Part shown: in pieces, positions 6,959-12,811 of the stretch
Position numbering within the stretch: position 1 is the stretch's first letter
Layout: the number at the start of each line of letters is the position of its first letter
Source: JACRDV01 sp024860865 [NCBI: Methanobacteriota archaeon]
GTDB taxonomy: Archaea; JACRDV01
Length of the DNA: 26,393 bases
NCBI GenBank assembly: GCA_024860865.1
Contig: JACRDV010000062.1
Location: 1-26,393 of the forward strand
Direction of reading: 5' to 3'
Made by a program: the position numbers and the translations under genes
The notes under the pieces: generated by a model
Told to the model about the DNA's origin: nothing
Database searches by the model: none
What the model saw: the letters and a program-made list of their open reading frames with translations, nothing else

Positions 6959-7106
6959 ATTTTTATCATAACTTTTAGACTATTTATTTTTATACGTTTT
7001 TCTTTTTCTATATTCGTCTTTCATGTGGTTGGAAAATTTCCTTACTTGTCAAATCCACAAGTCATTGCATTTAACTTTAATGCTCATTGAAAATTTCTTA
7101 ATCAAC

Positions 7107-7487
7107 TTAATTTTTTGATGGTAGTTTGTATGCAACATATAAAATTAAAAGTATTGCTCCTAGTATAAGAATTAAAGAAACTTTATCCAGAATTTGTAAA
7201 ATAATAAAATTTTGAGAAGTATAAATTTGTAATACATCATATAAACCCCAACCAACAAAACCAACCACTGCAAACATGCAGGCAATTCTTATCAGCTTTA
7301 AAACATTAACAAATTGTTCTTTTACTGAAAGCCATATTTCATAGCTTAGTCCTATGATAACTGCATCGATCCACCATACAAAGCCCCAAGCTAAAGGTTC
7401 TTTTATTCTACTAAATAATAAAATCCATACCACAAAACCGATTAGTAAAAACTCAATTGTTGAGATTACAATAATTTTCCTTTTCAT
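7107..7487 (-). CDS. Four-helix membrane protein, last gene of the tail-cassette locus
   Basis: A 126-aa protein, almost entirely hydrophobic, with membrane helices at about 5-25, 33-53, 65-85 and 97-120 and a short basic C-terminus (KLPSKN). It has no motif I recognise. Its ATG follows the stop of the cassette protein at 7489 by one base, so they are co-transcribed. It occupies the same place relative to its cassette as the membrane proteins at 7961-8296 and 12114-12803, but I see no convincing sequence similarity to them. Confidence 0.6.
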   Translation of the reverse strand: MKRKIIVISTIEFLLIGFVVWILLFSRIKEPLAWGFVWWIDAVIIGLSYEIWLSVKEQFVNVLKLIRIACMFAVVGFVGWGLYDVLQIYTSQNFIILQILDKVSLILILGAILLILYVAYKLPSKN

Positions 7488-7488
7488 T

Positions 7489-7929
7489 TCAAATAATCCA
7501 TTTTATAGCTTCCTTAAATTTCCGTGTTGTGTTTTTTAGTTCGTTTCCGAGACGTACAAATGGAGCAGAAACCGCTTCCACATATCTAGATGTTATGGTT
7601 AAACCAAGACCTACTCCCATCATTGCTACGCCTGTTTTCACTGACCATAAACCAGCTACGGCACCTACGGGACCTAAAGCCATCATCCCAATACCTACTA
7701 CTGTGAGCGCAATACCAATTGCCATTCCCAAACTGCTACGCTGTATTATCGTTTCAGCATTTTTTTCTTGCTTCGGCAAGGCTTCATTTCCGTGCACAAC
7801 AGGTTTATTGGATTGAACGGATGCTATGAATACTGGTTTTAAAACAGTAGTTTCTGCAGATCTGACACCAGTTGTTTTTGTATTGGCATAGGTACCTGGA
7901 GCTTTTGACTGTATTTTGCCAAATTCCAA
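7489..7929 (-). CDS. Tail-cassette protein D: junction plus hydrophobic tail
   Basis: A 146-aa protein with TTG start, supported by GGAGG at 7937-7941 on the minus strand. Residues 6-55 (IQSKAPGTYANTK, then QSNKPVVHGNEALPKQE) are a diverged copy of the junction region near the end of the 1423-aa surface protein (VQSKATGTYANTK, then HGNEALPKQE). The tail that follows is different: two Gly/Ala-rich hydrophobic segments at about 68-88 and 95-112 and an amphipathic basic end (RLGNELKNTTRKFKEAIK). The homology starts abruptly at Q-S-K, just after the carboxypeptidase-regulatory-like domain in the large protein, as if the cassette had been cut at a domain edge. There is no signal peptide. Confidence 0.6.
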   Translation of the reverse strand: MEFGKIQSKAPGTYANTKTTGVRSAETTVLKPVFIASVQSNKPVVHGNEALPKQEKNAETIIQRSSLGMAIGIALTVVGIGMMALGPVGAVAGLWSVKTGVAMMGVGLGLTITSRYVEAVSAPFVRLGNELKNTTRKFKEAIKWII

Positions 7930-7960
7930 GGAGACGCCTCCTTCACTAAATCAGAAAATT

Positions 7961-8296
7961 TTAACGACCTATTTGTTTATGCTTTTTGATTACCTCAATT
8001 GATAAAAACAAACCTCCTATAGCCATAAGCAACCAAGCTAATATTTCAGAGAATATTGAAATAGTTGAATAACCAAAATAAAAAACAACATCAGCCGGAG
8101 TAAACATTAAAATACCGACAGAAAAAATCAGTAATCCTCTGAAAACATTTTTGGTTAGCCTTTTATCAAGTAGGGTGTATAAAAATATGCTAAAAAATAA
8201 AAAAATTGAAAGCAAAATGAATGAACTAAATATAAAAGCCAAGATAAGACCAACATAAGCAATTAAAAGTGAAATAATTTGAAAAAACTTTATCAT
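7961..8296 (-). CDS. Membrane protein of cassette module C
   Basis: A 111-aa protein with four predicted membrane helices and a basic end (KKHKQIGR). It is homologous to the first half of the 229-aa membrane protein at 12114-12803: compare LDKRLTKNVFRGLLIFSV with LDKSLTSGMFWSFIILSF, and FGYSTISIFSE with FGYLTLSKFFE. It starts eight bases after the stop of the cassette frame, as the 229-aa gene starts eight bases after the stop of the 1423-aa gene. This supports duplication of a two-gene unit (tail plus membrane protein). The role is unknown; the conserved pairing suggests it works with the tail. Confidence 0.6.
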   Translation of the reverse strand: MIKFFQIISLLIAYVGLILAFIFSSFILLSIFLFFSIFLYTLLDKRLTKNVFRGLLIFSVGILMFTPADVVFYFGYSTISIFSEILAWLLMAIGGLFLSIEVIKKHKQIGR

Positions 8297-8304
8297 ATAA
8301 AGTT

Positions 8305-8571
8305 CTATCCTAGAATTCGCCTGAGATTAGTTAGAGTTTGATTAATACTTTTTGTAGTATTTTTAATTTCTTTCGCGGCTATGCCTAAAACTCCAGAATA
8401 TCTTAAAAGAGCACCTCCAGCAACTACTGCACCTAGTCCCGCTATTTTGGTAGTAGGTTCTGGACCTAAAATCATGGCAGCAACTCCAACAGCAATTAGA
8501 ACAGAGCCAATAACTGCTGCAACTTTTTTGTTAAATTCAAGAGCTTTAACTCCGTTTTCTTGCTTCGGCAA
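8305..8571 (-). CDS. Tail cassette C, possibly silent
   Basis: The annotated 88-aa frame uses TTG inside the junction (LPKQENGVKALE). The frame is in fact open from 8637 and reads ITKTTIGPSVESKKL, then HGNEALPKQENGVKALE, nearly identical to the 1423-aa protein; there is no ATG or GTG. A 103-bp stretch (8535-8637) matches 13033-13135 with only 5 differences and no gaps. The tail that follows is unlike that of the large protein in detail but similar in build: two Gly/Ala-rich hydrophobic segments and an amphipathic end (IKNTTKSINQTLTNLRR). It may be a donor sequence rather than a gene, although GAGG six bases before the TTG could permit translation. Confidence 0.5.
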   Translation of the reverse strand: MPKQENGVKALEFNKKVAAVIGSVLIAVGVAAMILGPEPTTKIAGLGAVVAGGALLRYSGVLGIAAKEIKNTTKSINQTLTNLRRILG

Positions 8572-8637
8572 GGCCTCATTTCCATGCTTTTCTAGCTTTT
8601 TAGACTCGACAGAAGGCCCAATTGTTGTTTTTGTAAT
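8535..8637 (-). repeat. Junction repeat, copy C
   Basis: 103 bp identical at 98 positions to 13033-13135, no gaps. It encodes the segment from ITKTTIGP to VKALE. Similarity stops sharply at both ends, as expected of a recombination or gene-conversion tract. Confidence 0.85.
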
Positions 8638-9038
8638 TCACTTTGGCTTGCAGCAATGTTTTTATGTGTTCCTGAATCGATTAAAGAATACCGTATTAAG
8701 AAATCTCGGTTTAAGAAAATTTTGTCGCTATTATCAATAGTTTTTATAATTTTTGTAATCCTTTTATTAATCCTTTCAATAGTTAGCGAAATAGGTTTAT
8801 TGGACTGAAGGATGCTATGAATGTTGTTTTGCCTAAACAAGGTGAGGCCTATAAATTTTTGGAAATAAATAAGCAAACCAATTAAGACCCAGTGCAAAAT
8901 AAATCGAATTTTAGACTTGGACCAAAATTCTTTGTAGTTTACTAATAATGCTAAAACAGCGATGAGCGCTGCAATCCCTCCTATACTAATGCGGCTATGG
9001 CGATTCCAACAATCACAATTGCTACTTTGGCATTCCAC
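8592..9038 (-). pseudogene. Mosaic of decayed tail cassettes (B and B2)
   Basis: The open frame here (GTG start) is not a real protein. Upstream of it, one frame gives IQSKKLKQG near 9045-9075, a junction with the HGNEALP part deleted. In the next frame VAIVIVGIAIAALV runs into a stop, and its continuation GGIAALIAVLALLV is in the present frame, so the apparent Cys-rich start (ECQSSNCDCW) is a frameshift artefact. Further on, near 8775-8815, a second junction piece (IHSILQSNKPI) matches IASVQSNKPV of cassette D after a one-base deletion. The end (ELQKQQLGLLSSLKS) reads the copy C junction out of frame. At least two cassettes have therefore collapsed here. Confidence 0.55.
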
Positions 9039-9102
9039 AAAGCTTATTCCTTGCTTAAGCTTTTTAGACTGGATAGATAGTTATCACATTTAGGAGATTT
9101 TA

Positions 9103-9110
9103 AATTCAAT
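9103..9110. repeat. Left target-site duplication of the IS66 element
   Basis: AATTCAAT directly outside the left inverted repeat, identical to 12082-12089 directly outside the right one. Confidence 0.85.
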
Positions 9111-9118
9111 GTACGTAT

Positions 9119-10606
9119 TTAGCTAATAGCTGTTGTCTTTACTTTTTCCAACTGAAAAGCACTTATGGGGTAGATATTTGAATAATGATATTTTTTTGCC
9201 CACTCCTGGGTTAAGCTCTCCTCCAATTTTTGAAAGGGATCCAACCCCATCTGTTTCCAAGTAGCCAGCATAGTCATGATTATCCCATAGATAGAGGTTC
9301 CCTTCTCATTCCTAAAAGTTCCAATTATCTTCCTCTGAACAACGTGCTCCCTGAGTGCCCTCTCTGCCCTGTTGTTAGTTGGCTCAACTCTTGGTTTAAT
9401 TACAAAGGTGAACCAGTAGTTAGCTCCGTTGCGAATCTTCTTAATTAGTTTTCTCACTTCTTCACTCTTATAAGATTTCTTTACTAAGTATTCCAACCTT
9501 CTCTTTGCACTCTTAGCCAATCTTTTCCTCTTCTCAGGAGGAGGCTTATTTTTAAGTGATTCCTTGAGATCATTGTAAAGCTTGTGCAGCGCTTTAGAAA
9601 GTTGCTTTGCTTCCTCAACATACTCTGCTAGGTAATCTGCTTCCCTCAGCAAGTGGGCCCAATCTCTCTGGATGTTTCGGGTGAATTTTGGATAAGATCT
9701 CCATCCGTCGCAAACTATAACCCCTTTGAAATCATTTCCCAAAATCTCCTCCAAAACTTTTCTGCCCCTGCTGTTTCTTATTGCGACTAATGTTTCAGAG
9801 TTTGTCACGAAACCCCAGAGCCAGTACTTCCTGCCATCAACCTTTCCACCAGTCTCATCGTTGTAAACTACTTCTGACTTTCGTATGCGTTGAACAACTT
9901 CATTGTAACTTGGCTTTAGCCAGTCGCTCACCCTTCTTGTTATATCGAATATAGTTGAGGGCGTGATGGAAAGACCATAAAACCACTTTAGCACATCCCT
10001 AATCTTGCAGTGAGGCAATCTTGCCTCGTACTTCAAAAGAGTAACATAAGCCTGCAAATTCTTGCCAAACCTTCCTTCAGGCGGGCAATCTGGATGCCTA
10101 GCAACAACATGTTTATTGCAGTTTGGGCAAATCCCGTGCCATTCCTGAAAATCTATCACCATAGGCATGGGCTTAGGGATTTCCTCCACTATGTTGTGCT
10201 TAACAGCTATTGGGTTTCCTAGCTTAGCTCCACAGCAAGGGGAAACATTCCACTCAGGCTCTTTTACAACATCAGGTTTTGGGATAGGTCTAGTGCTGCC
10301 AGGATGTCCTTTAGGCCTTCCCGGGAACCTTTTTCCATTTTTTGGACTTCCACCATTGCATTTTTTAGGATACTTTCGCTGGGAGGAAGGCACGTTTGAA
10401 TTTTCGTGAAGAGAAAGCCTGCGCTTCAGTTCTTTTATCTCAATTTTAAGTGCAACATTTTCCTCTTTCAGTGCGGCATTTTCCTCCTTCAGCGCTAGGT
10501 TCTCCTTTCTTAACAAGAGGTTCTCATTGGCTAGCTGGTCAAGCTTTTTTTCCAAATTTTTCAAAAATTCCAGAGAGTGAATTTTCAGCTCGGCTTTATT
10601 TTCCAT
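9119..10606 (-). CDS. IS66-family transposase
   Basis: A 495-aa DDE transposase, full length for single-gene (TnpC-only) IS66 elements. In order: a leucine-zipper-like coiled coil at about 10-65 (repeats of LKEENAALKEENVALK), the linker SNVPSSQRKYPKK, a basic GRPKGHPGS segment, a zinc-finger region (C124, C125, C160, C163, C174) and the catalytic domain with D250 (VVYNDETGGKVDG), D300 (VIVCDGWRSY) and E415 (EPTNNRAERALRE). The C-terminal IS66 part follows (QRKIIGTFRNEKG). It appears intact. Only 12 bp of native DNA remain upstream of its ATG before the nested IS, so its own promoter and right end are now about 1.35 kb away. Confidence 0.93.
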   Translation of the reverse strand: MENKAELKIHSLEFLKNLEKKLDQLANENLLLRKENLALKEENAALKEENVALKIEIKELKRRLSLHENSNVPSSQRKYPKKCNGGSPKNGKRFPGRPKGHPGSTRPIPKPDVVKEPEWNVSPCCGAKLGNPIAVKHNIVEEIPKPMPMVIDFQEWHGICPNCNKHVVARHPDCPPEGRFGKNLQAYVTLLKYEARLPHCKIRDVLKWFYGLSITPSTIFDITRRVSDWLKPSYNEVVQRIRKSEVVYNDETGGKVDGRKYWLWGFVTNSETLVAIRNSRGRKVLEEILGNDFKGVIVCDGWRSYPKFTRNIQRDWAHLLREADYLAEYVEEAKQLSKALHKLYNDLKESLKNKPPPEKRKRLAKSAKRRLEYLVKKSYKSEEVRKLIKKIRNGANYWFTFVIKPRVEPTNNRAERALREHVVQRKIIGTFRNEKGTSIYGIIMTMLATWKQMGLDPFQKLEESLTQEWAKKYHYSNIYPISAFQLEKVKTTAIS

Positions 10607-10610
10607 GCCT

Positions 10611-10618
10611 AAAAGAAT
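10611..10618. repeat. Left target-site duplication of the nested IS
   Basis: AAAAGAAT, identical to 11958-11965. It lies inside the IS66 element, which fixes the order of insertion: IS66 first, nested IS second. Confidence 0.85.
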
Positions 10619-11957
10619 GACACTGTTCGGAATTACTGGGTTGTCTGACTTATAGCAGACGTACGTCAGCTCAATTACTATTTTTGAAATGGAATCTCTA
10701 ATTCTACTTTATGAAGACCTTTCAAATAGACCTTGGGCCAGGAGGCATTGAGGCATTTATTGCAGTACAGCCTGCAGAAATCAAATGCCCAAGGTGTGGC
10801 TCAACCCATGCAATAGTTCACGATTGTTACTTTCGAAAGGTTCGAGACGTAAATTTGGAGCAAAGCCAAACCATATGCCTCCTGGTGATTCTATATGAGT
10901 GTAAGGAATGTAAAAAAACTTTTGCTCCAAAAATAGATGGGATCGGACCTTACGCAAGGTACACAAATAGAGCAAAGAAATTGGCAAGAGATTCAGTTAT
11001 AAGGGACAACCTTTCAACCAGAAAAGCAGCTGAGAGATTTAAAGAAGACTTTAAATTAAAAACTTCAAACTCAACCATATATGAGTGGTCAAAGGAGAGC
11101 TACGATGAGAAAATCTTTCCATTCAGCTTTTCAGGAGTTCTATGCATAGATGAAGCGCACTCAAAAACAAATGGAAAAGAGGACAGGGTTTTAATTGCTG
11201 CAGATGGAGTTAAAGGAGATGCGATTTTATTTGAGCTGAAAGAAAATGCAAGAGAAGAGAGCATTGAAGAAGCGCTAAAAAAGCTGAAAGAAATGGGAAT
11301 TGAGCCATTTTTAATAGTCACTGATTTTCACTCAGCTTACCATGAAGCGATTGAAAATGTTTTTCCAAATGCTATCCACCAGCTCTGCCATTTCCATTTC
11401 ATGCAACTTATAAACAAGCACCTCTGGAAAGCGATAAAAAAATTCAGGGACAGGTTGAAGAAAGAAGATAGAAAAGAAATAAACAAGCATAGGTTCAAGA
11501 TCTTAAAAAACCAAGAAAATAGGGATAGTGAAGAAGAAAAAATTGTAGGAGATTTACTAAAAAAGCACAAAGGAACAATTCTAGAGAAAGGATTAGTGTT
11601 AAAAGAAAGAATTCAAGAAATTTTCAAAAGCAATAACAAAAAAGAAGCAGTGCAAAAAATAAAAGCAGTATTAAAGGAAAAGCATCCAAAGTCTCTTAGA
11701 AAAATAATCAAGCCAATAAAATATCATTGGAAAGAGCTAATTTCTTACATGGACTTTGAAAATGTTCCAAGGACAAACAATCCGGCTGAGATAGTGAAGA
11801 GAAAGTACAGGGCATTCGAAAGGGCAAGGTATGGATTCAAAAGCAAAGATGGAAAGCAAATGCTCATCAAAAATTTCCAACTTTCAATTTTGATACAAAA
11901 AACAAAAAAATGGTTAGAAGGTCTACCTACCTAAACCCAGTAATTCCGAACAGTCTC
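10619..11957 (+). mobile_element. DDE insertion sequence (ISL3-like) nested in the IS66 element
   Basis: Terminal inverted repeats of 24 bp at 10619-10642 and 11934-11957 agree at 23 of 24 positions (GACACTGTTCGG at one end against GAGACTGTTCGG at the other, then identical). They are flanked by an exact 8-bp direct repeat AAAAGAAT (10611-10618 and 11958-11965). One transposase gene fills the 1339-bp element. The family call (ISL3-like) rests on size, 8-bp duplication and an N-terminal zinc ribbon, and is less certain than the element itself. Confidence 0.88.
10711..11934 (+). CDS. DDE transposase, ISL3-like
   Basis: A 407-aa transposase. The N-terminus holds a zinc ribbon (C26, C29, then C64, C67 in YECKECKKTF), followed by a helix-turn-helix at about 100-130 (LSTRKAAERF, then NSTIYEWSK). 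The catalytic acids are D147 (CIDEAHSK), D205 (LIVTDFHSAY) and E360 (RTNNPAEIVKR), with the usual helical insertion between the second and third rich in Lys/Glu, and the motif HQLCHFHFMQLINKH after D205. The stop codon touches the right inverted repeat. It appears complete. ISL3 is the best match by build; IS256/MULE-like families share the CHFH pattern and cannot be excluded. Confidence 0.88.
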   Translation: MKTFQIDLGPGGIEAFIAVQPAEIKCPRCGSTHAIVHDCYFRKVRDVNLEQSQTICLLVILYECKECKKTFAPKIDGIGPYARYTNRAKKLARDSVIRDNLSTRKAAERFKEDFKLKTSNSTIYEWSKESYDEKIFPFSFSGVLCIDEAHSKTNGKEDRVLIAADGVKGDAILFELKENAREESIEEALKKLKEMGIEPFLIVTDFHSAYHEAIENVFPNAIHQLCHFHFMQLINKHLWKAIKKFRDRLKKEDRKEINKHRFKILKNQENRDSEEEKIVGDLLKKHKGTILEKGLVLKERIQEIFKSNNKKEAVQKIKAVLKEKHPKSLRKIIKPIKYHWKELISYMDFENVPRTNNPAEIVKRKYRAFERARYGFKSKDGKQMLIKNFQLSILIQKTKKWLEGLPT

Positions 11958-11965
11958 AAAAGAAT
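11958..11965. repeat. Right target-site duplication of the nested IS
   Basis: AAAAGAAT immediately outside the right inverted repeat; partner of 10611-10618. Confidence 0.85.
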
Positions 11966-12081
11966 TGTGCGTCAGACAAGCGTAAATTTTTTTATTTGAT
12001 TTTCCAAAGATTAATGGAACATTGCAGCAACGGTAATATAGTTAGAAAATTCTACTAAATCGAAACTAGCTAAATACATAC

Positions 12082-12089
12082 AATTCAAT
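12082..12089. repeat. Right target-site duplication of the IS66 element
   Basis: AATTCAAT, pairing with 9103-9110. Joining the two flanks restores the uninterrupted array sequence between the mosaic cassette and the 229-aa membrane gene. Confidence 0.85.
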
Positions 12090-12113
12090 TTTATCTTCTA
12101 CAAGCTTTAAATT

Positions 12114-12803
12114 TTAGGACTTGTAGGCTTTCCAAGTAAAAAATAATGTGAGTGCTAAAAAGATAGCGCATAACATTAATAAACTTAATAAAACAATTGC
12201 TGGCAAGAGAATACCTAGAGCGATAAAAATTCCTCCTGAACAAAAAAATATGCCAAAAGAAATACAAGCATACTTTGTATGTGGTTTCTCATAGGTGAAA
12301 TACATCCTAAACCAAAATACACCGAGTAATATAACAAAAATTCCTACGGTTCTTCCTCCACCAAATATCTCAGGGAAGATATCTCCAAAAAATAAAAGTA
12401 ACAAAAATAAAGTTATAGCGTATATAAGAAATACATATAAAAGTTTATAAAAATGTTTTTTAGTCGAATACCACCTAATCATTTCATTAGTTAATACATA
12501 CAAGCAAATGGAAAAAACTGTATATGAAGAAACTTCAAAAAATTTTGAAAGAGTTAGATAACCAAAATGATTAGAAATATCATAAGGCACTAAGAGTAAG
12601 AAAAAAAAAGACAAAATTATAAATGACCAAAACATACCAGATGTAAGCGATTTATCTAAAATACTGAGTAAAAATATTGCCAAAAAAACAAAAAGAAAAA
12701 GAAAACTTAAAGAGAATGGATATTCAAGAATAAATTCGAAAACATAGAAAATAATAATTCCAATGGTCATGAGTAATAATGGAATGAATTTAAATAACTT
12801 CAT
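12114..12803 (-). CDS. Membrane protein paired with the 1423-aa surface protein
   Basis: A 229-aa protein with seven or eight predicted membrane helices and no signal peptide. The first half (to about residue 115) is homologous to the 111-aa protein of module C (LDKSLTSGMF, FGYLTLSKFFE); the second half after the basic loop RWYSTKKHFYK is extra. It begins eight bases after the stop of the 1423-aa gene and is surely in its operon. The IS66 target site lies about 25 bp beyond its 3' end. Possible roles are anchoring, export or assembly of the surface protein; none can be chosen from sequence. Confidence 0.65.
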   Translation of the reverse strand: MKLFKFIPLLLMTIGIIIFYVFEFILEYPFSLSFLFLFVFLAIFLLSILDKSLTSGMFWSFIILSFFFLLLVPYDISNHFGYLTLSKFFEVSSYTVFSICLYVLTNEMIRWYSTKKHFYKLLYVFLIYAITLFLLLLFFGDIFPEIFGGGRTVGIFVILLGVFWFRMYFTYEKPHTKYACISFGIFFCSGGIFIALGILLPAIVLLSLLMLCAIFLALTLFFTWKAYKS

Positions 12804-12811
12804 CTAAAATC

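Larger units (their letters stand above)
9111..12081 (-). mobile_element. IS66-family insertion sequence interrupted by a second IS
   Basis: Imperfect terminal inverted repeats GTACGTATTTAGCTA (9111-9125) and, reversed, GTATGTATTTAGCTA (12067-12081) match at 14 of 15 positions. They are flanked by an exact 8-bp direct repeat AATTCAAT (9103-9110 and 12082-12089), the target duplication size of IS66. Removing the nested element (10619-11957) and one copy of its target repeat leaves an element of about 1.62 kb with a single transposase gene and about 115 bp of upstream sequence. Confidence 0.88.

Noticed and set aside
9111-12081. A composite transposon carrying cargo.
   Set aside because: The two IS are nested, each with its own target duplication, and carry only transposase genes.
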